Origin: Pectobacterium aroidearum
GTDB taxonomy: Bacteria > Pseudomonadota > Gammaproteobacteria > Enterobacterales > Enterobacteriaceae
Length of the DNA: 64,000 nt
Direction: 5' to 3'
NCBI RefSeq assembly: GCF_015689195.1
Contig: NZ_CP065044.1
Coordinates: 3,534,001 to 3,598,000, forward strand
In this document: one piece after another, positions 38,813 to 47,628 of the stretch
Numbering within the stretch: position 1 is the stretch's first letter
How the letters are laid out: every line of letters begins with the position of its first letter
Notes under the pieces: generated by a model
What the model was told of the DNA's origin: nothing
What the model saw: the letters and a program-made list of their open reading frames with translations, nothing else
The model's database searches: none
Position numbers and translations under genes: made by a program

Positions 38813-39613
38813 ATGAGACTCATTCCCTTAACTACCGCAGCCGACGTCGGAAAATGGGCCGCCCGCCACATTGTAGAAAAAATTAACGCTTTCAAGCCCA
38901 GCGCAAAGCGCCCTTTTATTCTTGGGCTACCGACAGGCAGCTCACCGCTGGAGGCCTACAAATCGCTGGTCGCTATGCATCAAGCGGGTCTGGTGAGCTT
39001 CAAACACGTTGTTACCTTCAATATGGATGAATATGTCGGCCTACCGACCGATCATCCGGAAAGCTATCATACCTTCATGCATCAGAATTTCTTCAATCAC
39101 ATTGATATTCCGCGTGAAAACATTAACCTGTTGAACGGCAACGCAGAAGACACCACTGCAGAATGTCGCCGCTATGAAGAGAAAATAAAGTCCTACGGAA
39201 AAATTCATCTTTTCATGGGTGGCGTGGGCAATGATGGACATATCGCTTTCAATGAGCCCGCCTCCTCTCTGGCTTCCCGCACCCGCATCAAAACCTTGAC
39301 GGAAGAAACCCGTATTGCGAATTCCCGTTTCTTCGGCGGGGATGTCAGTCTGGTGCCTAAATTTGCGCTGACCGTGGGCGTCGGTACGTTGCTGGATGCC
39401 GAAGAAGTAATGATTCTGGTGACCGGGCGCAACAAGGCGCTGGCACTTCAGGCTGCGGTAGAAGGCAACGTCAACCATATGTGGACTATCAGCTGTCTAC
39501 AGCTTCATGCCAAGGCCATCATGGTGTGCGACGAGCCTTCAACGATGGAGCTGAAGGTAAAAACTGTTAAATATTTCCGTGAGTTAGAAACGGAAAGTAT
39601 GAAGAACCTCTAA
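38813..39613 (+). CDS. nagB: glucosamine-6-phosphate deaminase
   Basis: The 266-residue hexameric enzyme converts glucosamine 6-phosphate to fructose 6-phosphate and ammonia. It keeps the substrate loop [12 protein letters not shown], the catalytic Asp in FNMDEYVGL (near residue 72) and the active site [16 protein letters not shown] (His near 143). Length equals E. coli NagB. The ATG at 38813 ([13 protein letters not shown]) has AGGAG 7 nt upstream; the frame extends seven codons further without support. nagA follows after 19 bp. Confidence 0.98.
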   Translation: MRLIPLTTAADVGKWAARHIVEKINAFKPSAKRPFILGLPTGSSPLEAYKSLVAMHQAGLVSFKHVVTFNMDEYVGLPTDHPESYHTFMHQNFFNHIDIPRENINLLNGNAEDTTAECRRYEEKIKSYGKIHLFMGGVGNDGHIAFNEPASSLASRTRIKTLTEETRIANSRFFGGDVSLVPKFALTVGVGTLLDAEEVMILVTGRNKALALQAAVEGNVNHMWTISCLQLHAKAIMVCDEPSTMELKVKTVKYFRELETESMKNL

Positions 39614-39632
39614 CCGATCGCGGGAGTTGATG

Positions 39633-40778
39633 ATGTACGCGTTAACCCACAGCCGGATTTTTACCGGCCATCAGATTCTGGATAATCACGCCGTCGTGAT
39701 TGCCGATGGGCTGATCGAGCGAGTCTGCCCACTTGCCGAGCTCCCTGCCGGCATTGAACAACACGACCTGGGCGGCGCGTTTCTCGCTCCGGGGTTTATC
39801 GATCTCCAGTTGAACGGATGCGGCGGCGTGCAGTTCAACGACTCGCTGGACACAATTTCCGTCAAAACACTGGAGATCATGCAGCAGGCAAACCAGCGTT
39901 CAGGCTGCACCAGCTTCTTACCCACGCTGATTACCTCCAGCGATGCGTTCATGAAGCACAGCATCAACGTGATGAGAGACTGGCTGGCGCAGAATAAGCA
40001 TCAGGCGCTTGGGCTGCATCTCGAAGGCCCGTGGCTGAATGTGATAAAGAAAGGCACGCATGATCCCGCGTTTATCCGCAAACCAACGCAAGAATTGGTC
40101 GACTTTCTGTGTGCCAACGCGGATGCCATTACAAAAATTACGCTGGCACCGGAAGAAGTCGATCCGTCGGTTATTCGCCAGCTAACGGCCGCAGGTATTA
40201 TCGTCTCCGCGGGGCATTCTAATGCCACCTGGGAACAGGCAAAACAGGGTTTTGCTGCCGGTATTCGTTTCGCTACCCACCTGTTCAACGCCATGCCGTA
40301 CCTGACCGGTCGTGAACCCGGACTGGTTGGCGCGATTTACGACGCCCCGGAAGTCTATTGCGGTATTATCGCGGATGGGCGGCACGTCGACTGGGCGAAT
40401 ATCCGTAACAGTAAACGTATCAAGGGCGATAAACTGGTGCTGGTTACCGACGCAACGGCACCAGCGGGCGCAGATATTGACCAATTCATTTTTGCTGGTA
40501 AAACCATATACTACCGCGATGGCATTTGTGTCGATGAGCACGGTACCCTAAGCGGCTCTGCACTGACCATGATTGAGGCTGTACGTAATAGCGTCGAACA
40601 TGCGGGTATCGCGCTGGATGAAGCGATTAGAATGGCGACGCTCTATCCCGCTCGCGCCATTGGCGTCGATAAGCAGTTAGGCAGTATTGAAAGCGGTAAA
40701 GTGGCAAACTTGACCGCCTTTGACCGTGATTATCAGATTCTCAAGACGTTTGTTAACGGTAATCCTGTTTGGGGATAA
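39633..40778 (+). CDS. nagA: N-acetylglucosamine-6-phosphate deacetylase
   Basis: The 381-residue amidohydrolase removes acetate from GlcNAc-6-phosphate; NagC senses its substrate. It has the metal and substrate motifs HLEGPWLN (Glu near residue 131), [12 protein letters not shown] (His near 195), [17 protein letters not shown] (His near 216) and the catalytic Asp in VTDATAPAG (about 273). The ATG at 39633 ([12 protein letters not shown]) is favoured over ATG 39630 and TTG 39627 by the GGGAG spacing and by homology. Confidence 0.98.
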   Translation: MYALTHSRIFTGHQILDNHAVVIADGLIERVCPLAELPAGIEQHDLGGAFLAPGFIDLQLNGCGGVQFNDSLDTISVKTLEIMQQANQRSGCTSFLPTLITSSDAFMKHSINVMRDWLAQNKHQALGLHLEGPWLNVIKKGTHDPAFIRKPTQELVDFLCANADAITKITLAPEEVDPSVIRQLTAAGIIVSAGHSNATWEQAKQGFAAGIRFATHLFNAMPYLTGREPGLVGAIYDAPEVYCGIIADGRHVDWANIRNSKRIKGDKLVLVTDATAPAGADIDQFIFAGKTIYYRDGICVDEHGTLSGSALTMIEAVRNSVEHAGIALDEAIRMATLYPARAIGVDKQLGSIESGKVANLTAFDRDYQILKTFVNGNPVWG

Positions 40779-40810
40779 AGTGAAAAACATCTTGGGGTAA
40801 AGCGAAAATA

Positions 40811-40844
40811 CGTGGAGTAAACCTGATAATCGGTCTACTCCACG
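40811..40844 (+). other. hairpin between nagA and nagC
   Basis: A perfect 9-bp inverted repeat, CGTGGAGTA (40811-40819) and TACTCCACG (40836-40844), lies 33 bp after nagA and 60 bp before nagC. There is no U-tract. It could stabilise the nagBA message or attenuate nagC; the role is inference. Confidence 0.6.
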
Positions 40845-40903
40845 TTGACGCAGGCTACGCATTGATATCTGCGTTTATACCTAAAGAAGCGAGTAACTTT
40901 TTC

Positions 40904-42127
40904 ATGACCACAGGCGGACAGGCGCAGATAGGGAATGTCGATCTGGTTAAGCAATTAAACAGTGCGGTGGTTTACCGCCTGATTGACCAACAAGGCCCAA
41001 TCTCACGAATTCAGATAGCAGAACAGAGCCAGCTTGCGCCTGCCAGCGTCACAAAAATCACCCGCCAGCTTCTGGAACGCGGACTCATCAAAGAAGTCGA
41101 TCAGCAGGCCTCCACAGGTGGCAGGCGTGCCATTTCTATTATCACCGAAAATCGCCCTTTCCATTCTATCGCCGTCCGTCTCGGTCGTTACGACGCCACC
41201 ATTGCGCTGTACGATTTGCAAGGCAAAGCGCTGGAAGAAACGCACTACGACCTGCAGGAGAAAACGCAGGAGGCGCTGGAAGCCGCACTTTTTCAGGCGA
41301 TCGGCGGCTTTATCTCCAGCCATCAGCGCCGCATTCGCGAACTCATTGCGATCTCCGTTGTGCTGCCGGGGCTGGTTGATCCGGTGGCAGGCATTGTCCG
41401 CTATATGCCACACATCAGCGTAGATAACTGGCAATTGGTCGAAAATCTGCAACGCCAGTTCAACGTTACCAGCTTTGTCGGTCACGATATCCGCAGCCTG
41501 GCATTGGCAGAACACTATTTCGGCGCCACCCACGACTCGCTGGATTCCATTCTGGTACGTGTCCATCGAGGAACTGGCGCAGGCATTCTCGTCAACGGGC
41601 AAATTTTTCTCGGCAGCAACGGCAACGTCGGCGAGATCGGCCATATTCAGATCGATCCACTTGGCGATCGCTGCCACTGCGGCAATTTCGGCTGTCTGGA
41701 AACCGTCGTTGCCAATGCCGCCATTGAACAGCGGGTACAGCATCTGCTGCGTCAGGGTTACCCCAGCAAGCTTTCTACAGATACCCCGACGATTTCTGCC
41801 ATTTGCAAAGCGGCAAATCGGGGCGACGCCCTCGCCCGTGAGGTGATCGAACAGGCTGGGATCAACCTTGGTAAAGCGCTTTCCATCGCAATCAACCTCT
41901 TCAATCCTCAGAAAGTTGTAATTGCTGGTGAAATTACCGAAGCAGAAAAAACGCTGCTTCCTGCGATCCAGCGTTGTATCAACACGCAAGTGCTGAAAGA
42001 ATTTCGTCATAACCTGCCGATTGAGATCTCCAGCCTCAATCATCTTTCCGCTATCAGCGCATTTGCCTTGGTCAAACGTGCAATGCTAAATGGCGTGCTA
42101 CTACAGCAATTACTCGAAAATGCCTGA
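40904..42127 (+). CDS. nagC: N-acetylglucosamine repressor NagC (ROK family)
   Basis: The 407-residue repressor of the nag regulon has an N-terminal winged helix-turn-helix (about residues 10-80, ISRIQIAEQSQLAPASVTKI) and a C-terminal ROK sugar-kinase-like domain with the zinc motif CHCGNFGCLE (about 255-264) and IAGEITEAEK. It binds GlcNAc-6-phosphate and then releases DNA. The ATG at 40904 (MTTGGQAQIGNVDLV) aligns with E. coli; an upstream 14-codon extension is not conserved. In E. coli umpH (nagD) follows; it is absent here. Confidence 0.97.
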   Translation: MTTGGQAQIGNVDLVKQLNSAVVYRLIDQQGPISRIQIAEQSQLAPASVTKITRQLLERGLIKEVDQQASTGGRRAISIITENRPFHSIAVRLGRYDATIALYDLQGKALEETHYDLQEKTQEALEAALFQAIGGFISSHQRRIRELIAISVVLPGLVDPVAGIVRYMPHISVDNWQLVENLQRQFNVTSFVGHDIRSLALAEHYFGATHDSLDSILVRVHRGTGAGILVNGQIFLGSNGNVGEIGHIQIDPLGDRCHCGNFGCLETVVANAAIEQRVQHLLRQGYPSKLSTDTPTISAICKAANRGDALAREVIEQAGINLGKALSIAINLFNPQKVVIAGEITEAEKTLLPAIQRCINTQVLKEFRHNLPIEISSLNHLSAISAFALVKRAMLNGVLLQQLLENA

Positions 42128-42331
42128 CCCTCGTTCTGGCCGGATTATGTAATCACTAAAAACCCGGCCTTTCCTGTGCAGGAATTTGACGAATCAACAC
42201 CAAAAAATCGAATAAATTAACGAAATACCACATCAATGGCTTTTTTCATTAAATAATATTGAATTCCTATGGCACTTTGATGCTAAATCAATAGCACTGA
42301 GGTCGAATCTGTCATTTATTGGGAGTCATGT

Positions 42332-43996
42332 ATGTGTTCTATTTTTGGTGTGCTTGATCTGAAAAGCGATCCTGTTGAACTGCGTAAGAAAGCACTGGAG
42401 CTATCCCGTTTAATGCGTCACCGCGGGCCAGACTGGTCCGGCGTTTATGCCAGCGACAAAGCGATTCTGGCTCATGAACGCTTGTCTATCGTTGACGTCA
42501 ACACGGGCGCACAGCCGCTTTACAACGCCGAGCGCACCCACATTCTGGCCGTTAACGGTGAAATCTATAACCATCAGGCATTGCGCCAGCAATACGGTGA
42601 CCGTTACGCGTTTCAGACTGGCTCCGACTGCGAAGTGATTCTCGCGCTGTATCAGGAGAAAGGTCCGGCATTCCTGGATGAGCTGCGCGGCATGTTCGCT
42701 TTTGCTCTGTATGACAGCGAAAAAGACGCCTACCTGATTGGCCGTGACCACCTTGGCATCATCCCGCTGTATATGGGCTACGATGAACACGGCAACCTCT
42801 ATGTCGCTTCTGAAATGAAAGCGCTGGTACCAGTTTGCCGTACCATCAAAGAATTCCCGGCAGGCAGCTACCTGTGGAGTAAAGACGGCGAAATTCGTGA
42901 GTATTACCAGCGCGACTGGTTTGATTACGATGCCGTAAAAGACAACGAAACGGATAAAGAAGCACTGCGCGATGCGCTGGAAGAAGCGGTGAAAAGCCAC
43001 CTGATGTCTGACGTGCCTTACGGCGTGTTGCTCTCTGGCGGCCTGGATTCTTCCGTTATCTCCGCAATCACCAAGAAATATGCCGCACGTCGCGTAGAAG
43101 ATGATGAGCGCAGCGAAGCCTGGTGGCCTCAGTTGCACTCTTTCGCCGTCGGCCTGGAAGGTGCGCCAGACTTGAAAGCCGCGCAAGAAGTGGCTGACCA
43201 CTTGGGTACTGTGCACCACGAAATTCACTTCACCGTGCAGGAAGGTCTGGATGCCATTCGTGATGTGATTTACCACATCGAAACCTATGACGTCACCACG
43301 ATTCGCGCCTCAACACCGATGTACCTGATGTCGCGAAAAATCAAAGCGATGGGCATCAAGATGGTGCTGTCAGGTGAAGGTTCTGACGAAGTATTCGGCG
43401 GCTACCTCTATTTCCACAAAGCGCCAAACGCCAAAGAGCTGCATGAAGAAACCGTGCGTAAACTGCTGGCACTGCACCAGTATGACTGCGCCCGCGCGAA
43501 CAAAGCGATGTCTGCCTGGGGCGTGGAAGCGCGCGTGCCGTTTCTGGACAAAAACTTCCTTGATGTCGCCATGCGCATCAACCCACGCGACAAAATGTGT
43601 GGCAACGGCAAGATGGAAAAACACATCCTGCGCGAGTGCTTTGAATCCTACCTGCCGCACAGCGTTGCATGGCGTCAGAAAGAGCAGTTCTCTGACGGCG
43701 TAGGCTACAGCTGGATTGATACGCTGAAAGAAGTGGCGGCTCAGCAGGTTACCGATCAGCAGTTGGAGACAGCGCGCTTCCGCTTCCCGTACAACACGCC
43801 GGGCTCCAAAGAAGCGTATCTGTACCGTGAAATCTTCGAAGAGCTGTTCCCAGTTCCAAGCGCCGCAGAATGCGTACCGGGTGGCCCGTCCGTCGCCTGT
43901 TCGTCTGCTAAAGCGATTGAGTGGGATGAATCTTTCAAAAAACTGGATGATCCATCAGGCCGCGCGGTTGGCGTACACCAGTCAGCCTACAAATAA
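42332..43996 (+). CDS. asnB: asparagine synthase B (glutamine-hydrolysing)
   Basis: The 554-residue enzyme makes asparagine from aspartate, ATP and glutamine. The N-terminal class II glutaminase uses Cys2 (MCSIFGVLDL) with RHRGPDWSG, LAHERLSIVD and NGEIYNH. The C-terminal synthetase domain has the PP-loop LSGGLDSSV (about residues 231-239) and LSGEGSDEVFGGY. Length equals E. coli AsnB (554). A strong terminator follows. It sits between nagC and the tRNA cluster as in E. coli. Confidence 0.98.
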   Translation: MCSIFGVLDLKSDPVELRKKALELSRLMRHRGPDWSGVYASDKAILAHERLSIVDVNTGAQPLYNAERTHILAVNGEIYNHQALRQQYGDRYAFQTGSDCEVILALYQEKGPAFLDELRGMFAFALYDSEKDAYLIGRDHLGIIPLYMGYDEHGNLYVASEMKALVPVCRTIKEFPAGSYLWSKDGEIREYYQRDWFDYDAVKDNETDKEALRDALEEAVKSHLMSDVPYGVLLSGGLDSSVISAITKKYAARRVEDDERSEAWWPQLHSFAVGLEGAPDLKAAQEVADHLGTVHHEIHFTVQEGLDAIRDVIYHIETYDVTTIRASTPMYLMSRKIKAMGIKMVLSGEGSDEVFGGYLYFHKAPNAKELHEETVRKLLALHQYDCARANKAMSAWGVEARVPFLDKNFLDVAMRINPRDKMCGNGKMEKHILRECFESYLPHSVAWRQKEQFSDGVGYSWIDTLKEVAAQQVTDQQLETARFRFPYNTPGSKEAYLYREIFEELFPVPSAAECVPGGPSVACSSAKAIEWDESFKKLDDPSGRAVGVHQSAYK

Positions 43997-44017
43997 TTCG
44001 ATTTAATTTTTTCAGTC

Positions 44018-44042
44018 AACGGGCCTTTCGTGGCCCGTTTTT
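44018..44042 (+). terminator. asnB terminator
   Basis: ACGGGCC and GGCCCGT arms with a 6-nt loop are followed by five T, 22 bp after the asnB stop. Confidence 0.9.
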
Positions 44043-44148
44043 GTACGCTTAATTGACTGGGAATACGTGCTTTTTGGCGTTTTTCTCACCATACTGTTCA
44101 CAACCCAAACAAACGGTACATTGATGGCACTTTTCGGGAAAAAACTAG

Positions 44149-44177
44149 TTGACGCAATTAGGCCAACTACGCATAAT
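44149..44177 (+). promoter_or_regulatory. promoter of the tRNA cluster
   Basis: The -35 TTGACG (44149-44154) and -10 CATAAT (44172-44177) are separated by 17 bp. They are followed by a GC-rich GCGCCCCGC discriminator of the kind found on stringently controlled stable-RNA promoters. The first tRNA starts 38 bp downstream. Confidence 0.8.
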
Positions 44178-44215
44178 GCGCCCCGCAACGCCGATGAAGG
44201 TGACGCGGAAAGGAT

Positions 44216-44292
44216 GGCTACGTAGCTCAGCTGGTTAGAGCACAGCACTCATAATGCTGGGGTCACAGGTTCGATTCCCGTCGTAGCCACCA
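44216..44292 (+). tRNA. tRNA-Met (CAT), elongator
   Basis: A 77-nt cloverleaf with encoded CCA; the anticodon loop reads CTCATAA. The acceptor GGCTACG pairs with CGTAGCC. The sequence is close to the E. coli metT product. First of six tRNA genes in one transcript. Confidence 0.97.
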
Positions 44293-44300
44293 TCTTTTTT

Positions 44301-44385
44301 GCGGGAGTGGCGAAATTGGTAGACGCACCAGATTTAGGTTCTGGCGCCGCAAGGTGTGCGAGTTCAAGTCTCGCCTCCCGCACCA
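44301..44385 (+). tRNA. tRNA-Leu (TAG)
   Basis: An 85-nt class II tRNA with a long variable arm and encoded CCA. The anticodon stem CCAGA/TCTGG flanks loop TTTAGGT, giving anticodon TAG. It matches the position of E. coli leuW. Confidence 0.97.
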
Positions 44386-44439
44386 TTATCTTCTCGGTCT
44401 GACATCGCTTTTCGAAGCTTGTTAGTGTTTTGTAGTGAT

Positions 44440-44514
44440 TGGGGTATCGCCAAGCGGTAAGGCACCGGTTTTTGATACCGGCATTCCCTGGTTCGAATCC
44501 AGGTACCCCAGCCA
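44440..44514 (+). tRNA. tRNA-Gln (TTG), first copy
   Basis: A 75-nt cloverleaf TGGGGTATCGCC...CCAGCCA; the anticodon loop TTTTGAT gives TTG. Corresponds to E. coli glnU/glnW. Confidence 0.97.
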
Positions 44515-44550
44515 TTTCAAAACATATGCTGAAAAAATTCGTTGTCCTGT

Positions 44551-44625
44551 TGGGGTATCGCCAAGCGGTAAGGCACTGGTTTTTGATACCAGCATTCCCT
44601 GGTTCGAATCCAGGTACCCCAGCCA
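44551..44625 (+). tRNA. tRNA-Gln (TTG), second copy
   Basis: 75 nt, differing from the first copy by a compensated pair in the anticodon stem (CTGGT/ACCAG instead of CCGGT/ACCGG). Same anticodon, TTG. Confidence 0.97.
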
Positions 44626-44678
44626 TCTACTTGATGTAGAAGATGTTGTTGAAGTAAAGTAACAATAGCAGTACATTT

Positions 44679-44755
44679 GGCTACGTAGCTCAGCTGGTTA
44701 GAGCACAGCACTCATAATGCTGGGGTCACAGGTTCGATTCCCGTCGTAGCCACCA
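44679..44755 (+). tRNA. tRNA-Met (CAT), second copy
   Basis: 77 nt, identical to the first tRNA-Met of the cluster (position of E. coli metU). Confidence 0.97.
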
Positions 44756-44761
44756 TATTAT

Positions 44762-44836
44762 TGGGGTATCGCCAAGCGGTAAGGCACCGGATTCTGATTC
44801 CGGCATTCCGAGGTTCGAATCCTCGTACCCCAGCCA
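44762..44836 (+). tRNA. tRNA-Gln (CTG), island attachment gene
   Basis: A 75-nt cloverleaf; the anticodon loop TTCTGAT gives CTG. Its 3' part from 44788, with the downstream terminator, is repeated at 48431-48545 with one mismatch, marking it as the integration site of the island. E. coli has two such genes here (glnV, glnX); only one intact copy remains. Confidence 0.97.
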
Positions 44837-44902
44837 AATTAAGCTGGTAAAACAGCAAAGAAACAGGGCGACAGTCGAAAGACGTCGCCCTGTTTTGTTA
44901 TG
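44788..44902 (+). repeat. attL, 115-bp direct repeat at left end of the island
   Basis: It spans the tRNA-Gln(CTG) 3' part and the terminator hairpin. It is repeated at 48431-48545 with a single difference (T versus A just after the tRNA CCA end). Such duplication of a tRNA 3' end is the hallmark of integrase-mediated insertion. Confidence 0.93.
44858..44900 (+). terminator. tRNA cluster terminator
   Basis: ACAGGGCGAC and GTCGCCCTGT arms, followed by TTTGTTA. The same hairpin is duplicated in attR (48501-48543). Confidence 0.85.
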
Positions 44903-45320
44903 TCCTGTGACAAAAATTTTAACGCTCATCCTACGGTTATTCCCCCTTCTCTATTCTAAATACTAAGATCCCCCTTCAATAGGCGGAAGCAACACTCCAT
45001 TCCTCTACTTGGCCCCAAGCATTTCTCTAAAGCTCATCAGAAAGCCATAGCGCCACGCAAGATAAATTCCTAAGTGCCAAGATGATGTTCTGCCACATCT
45101 CACGATACTAAGCCCCTGAGTGCGTTTCACGCCAAGTGAAGAATCCCTATATCCAATGTATGCCAAAATACCGCTTGGAAATGATTCGGGAGGACTCCCC
45201 GTTCTTGTCATGATCGTAGCTCACCTATACGCCTATTTTTCATACGAATACCAAAAGAATTGAAATTGTAATATTCAGAAACATAGGGCATCATTTGCAA
45301 CCAAGCACGGTTTAAAGCAC
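44903..45320. other. left end of the island, no firm gene
   Basis: These 418 bp follow attL. The only ORF with a plausible ribosome site is a 68-codon minus-strand frame (45005-45211), beginning MTRTGSPPESFPSG, of unknown nature and low credibility. No promoter for the downstream genes could be fixed by eye. Confidence 0.4.
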
Positions 45321-45560
45321 ATGTTCTACGAAGCTGAAGTTCTGACTAACGTGATTGTTGTACCCGTTCAGCCTAAGTTTGATGAAGTGACAGACGGCAA
45401 GTGGCTGGTTGAGATTGAAGGTAAAACAAGCGTCCGCGATCTAACCCGTATCCCTGTAGGCAAAGTGCGCGTTAGCGGGGTTGGTATGGCGTTTGATTGC
45501 GGGATTGATGAGATTGGTGTGGTTTCAAAAATTAGTTGCATCACAAATAAATTAATATAG
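45321..45560 (+). CDS. hypothetical protein in island, possible gene remnant
   Basis: A 79-residue frame of good protein-like composition reads MFYEAEVLTNVIVVPVQPKF and later DLTRIPVGKVRVSGVGMAFD. No family was recognised. There is no clear ribosome site before the ATG, and the frame is open 19 codons upstream without another start. Its C-terminal KISCITNKLI runs into AT-rich DNA next to the following gene. It may be the surviving 3' part of a longer mobile-element gene joined to the AT-rich cargo. Confidence 0.5.
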   Translation: MFYEAEVLTNVIVVPVQPKFDEVTDGKWLVEIEGKTSVRDLTRIPVGKVRVSGVGMAFDCGIDEIGVVSKISCITNKLI

Positions 45561-45575
45561 TAAAAAGGAATTTAT

Positions 45576-46577
45576 ATGTCTGATGATATTAACAATCCTG
45601 AAGATGATTATATTTTTAAAGCAAAAATAGAGCGATTAGTTAACGCCGGTATTTTAGGGAAGTTGCAAGGCATTAAAATATTAAGCCTTCATAAAGATGG
45701 CGATATTAAATCCGCAGAAAAAATGTTATTTGACCTTGAATTATCCTATTTGAGCAAGGAAAAAAAAAGCGAATTACAACAGCAACTTGATGAAATGAAT
45801 GAGAGATTACAAAAAACACTTAATAAGTGTGCTTTTCTTGAAAGGAAGTCCGAGGCATTTTATAACGAATCAAAATCTCTTGAAGAGAAAAACGTCGCTT
45901 TATCTAACACAGTGAATACAATAACTGAACTGTATGAATCAACATCATTAGATAATAAATCTTTCAAAGAGAAAATCAGCTCTCTTGAAAAAGAAAATAA
46001 CGAACTAAGGGAAAAAAACCAACAATCAAGAATAGATGAAAACATATCAGATTATGTTGAATCAGTAAAAAATAAACTTAATTCAGATGATAGTTTCTTT
46101 ATAAGAATGTCACATATTTGGTCTGGTTGTGGCTCACTCTTTTGTGTTTGCGCAATAGTCGCTGCATTTTTTACTTTCAAAACAGGTGTTGATACCCTTT
46201 TAAAAAATGAAGATTTAAACTCAATAAGCCTATTCTATTTGTTTACACGTGGATTATTAGGAATCGGTTTGCTTTCATGGCTTTCCTACATATGCTTCAA
46301 TAATTCAAGAAAATACACTCACGAATCAATTCGGCGAAAAGACCGCCAGCATGCGTTGATGTTTGGGCAAATTTTCTTACAGATTTTTGGCGGTACAGCT
46401 TCAAAAGAAGATGCAATACACGTATTTAAAGATTGGAATATGTCAGGTGACACCGCATTTTCCGGGAAAACAGAGCAGCCGCCATCAGTTCATGGATTAT
46501 TAGCACAGATAAAAAATATGCTGCCAGAAAAATCTGGTAAGGCTAGTGATTCAACTAAAAAAGAAGATGATAATTAA
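45576..46577 (+). CDS. coiled-coil protein with two membrane segments, island cargo
   Basis: The family was not recognised. The 333-residue product has a helical N-terminus and a long Lys/Glu-rich coiled coil (about residues 55-155). Two hydrophobic segments follow (about 182-203, SGCGSLFCVCAIVAAFFTF, and 218-241, LFYLFTRGLLGIGLLSWLSY), then a cytoplasmic basic tail with RRKDRQHALMFGQIFLQIFGG. AAAAGGA lies upstream of the ATG. It is strongly AT-rich compared with the core genes, a sign of transfer. It precedes the TIR-like gene by 78 bp on the same strand, and the two are probably co-transcribed. A membrane effector or sensor partner role is inference. Confidence 0.85.
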   Translation: MSDDINNPEDDYIFKAKIERLVNAGILGKLQGIKILSLHKDGDIKSAEKMLFDLELSYLSKEKKSELQQQLDEMNERLQKTLNKCAFLERKSEAFYNESKSLEEKNVALSNTVNTITELYESTSLDNKSFKEKISSLEKENNELREKNQQSRIDENISDYVESVKNKLNSDDSFFIRMSHIWSGCGSLFCVCAIVAAFFTFKTGVDTLLKNEDLNSISLFYLFTRGLLGIGLLSWLSYICFNNSRKYTHESIRRKDRQHALMFGQIFLQIFGGTASKEDAIHVFKDWNMSGDTAFSGKTEQPPSVHGLLAQIKNMLPEKSGKASDSTKKEDDN

Positions 46578-46655
46578 TAAAAGGGAAAAGGTTTATACCA
46601 CTATTCAAGATAAGGTCAGATCACAAATCTAATATCATACTTATGGGATTTTTAA

Positions 46656-47585
46656 ATGAACGCTAAAACTAACACAGCAAAACCGGAAGAAAAAGAACTT
46701 CAAGCTCAGCCAGAAAAAGAAAAGATATGCTTTGTGATTATGCCTATCGCCGATATACCTGGGTACGATTCAGGGCATTTTACAAGAGTTTATAATCACC
46801 TAATAAAACCAGCTTGTAAGGCTGCGGGTTTCAAAGCGATTAGGGCTGATGATGTTAGCAGCTCACATATGATTGTTGTGGATATTTTGCAGAAAATTAT
46901 TGAATCAGACATTGCCATTTGTGATCTGAGTGGGCGAAATCCAAACGTTTTATACGAACTAGGCTTACGTCAAGCCTTTAATAAGAAAACAGTTCTAATT
47001 AAAGACAATAAAACCGAAAACATATTTGACGTACAAGGATTTCGTCACACCTTATACGATAATGCACTAAGAATAGACAACGTAAACAATGAAGTTACAA
47101 AAATATCAAACTCACTAACAGAGACATTTGAAGCCAAAGGAGACATCAACTCTATAGTGCAACTATTAGAAATTGAGCCGGCAGAAATAGGACGTAAAAC
47201 AAAACTGAGTGATAGTGAAACACTTATATTTAGATCTATATCAGAATTATCAAAAAAAATAGACTCACTAGAAGTGAAAAACAACGGCATTGGACTTCCG
47301 GCTAGTTTTTATAAAAAGCATGGAATAAGTAAATATAATTTTGGATATAAGAAGAATGTAATTAGAGATAAATCTAGTGAATTCTCATTTCAAGATATCA
47401 TATCTATGGGTGAAGACTTAGACGCTTATAAAGGTGGCATGTTTACTCTTTCAGATAATAGGTTAACTTTTATGGGAACTGATGATAATGGATCCTTTCT
47501 TTTTAGAGGTATTGACTACAACAACTTAATGATCTATGACACATCTAGTCCAGAATTAGATAATTTGATTTATGTTCCCCTTTAA
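46656..47585 (+). CDS. TIR-like / nucleoside 2-deoxyribosyltransferase-like domain protein, island cargo
   Basis: The 309-residue product has a hydrophilic leader and then an alpha/beta domain at about residues 24-125. Visible landmarks are the strand KICFVIMPI, the helix FTRVYNHLIKPACKAAGF, and ESDIAICDLSGRNPNVLYEL leading into GLRQAFNKKTVLI. The NPNVxYELG motif (Glu101) is typical of the TIR/deoxyribosyltransferase-like fold, where the Glu serves nucleotide or NAD chemistry in characterised members. The C-terminal part (about 190-309) is unrecognised and may sense or bind a partner. It is AT-rich. Pairing with a membrane coiled-coil protein in a tRNA island suggests an abortive-infection module; this is inference, with no activity shown. 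Confidence 0.82.
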   Translation: MNAKTNTAKPEEKELQAQPEKEKICFVIMPIADIPGYDSGHFTRVYNHLIKPACKAAGFKAIRADDVSSSHMIVVDILQKIIESDIAICDLSGRNPNVLYELGLRQAFNKKTVLIKDNKTENIFDVQGFRHTLYDNALRIDNVNNEVTKISNSLTETFEAKGDINSIVQLLEIEPAEIGRKTKLSDSETLIFRSISELSKKIDSLEVKNNGIGLPASFYKKHGISKYNFGYKKNVIRDKSSEFSFQDIISMGEDLDAYKGGMFTLSDNRLTFMGTDDNGSFLFRGIDYNNLMIYDTSSPELDNLIYVPL

Positions 47586-47628
47586 TCTCAAATTTTTATG
47601 TTTAGATATTTAAGTACAAACATTGAAA

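Noticed and set aside
41003-42043. 346-codon minus-strand ORF
   Set aside because: Antisense to nagC and without family features.
42410-43276. 288-codon minus-strand ORF
   Set aside because: Antisense to the glutaminase and synthetase domains of asnB.
44216-44836. Repeated units as a CRISPR array
   Set aside because: The repeats are tRNA genes with cloverleaf structure and unequal spacing.
44249-44929. Several ORFs repeating the peptide GYLDSNQGM
   Set aside because: These are translations of the repeated tRNA-Gln genes, not proteins.
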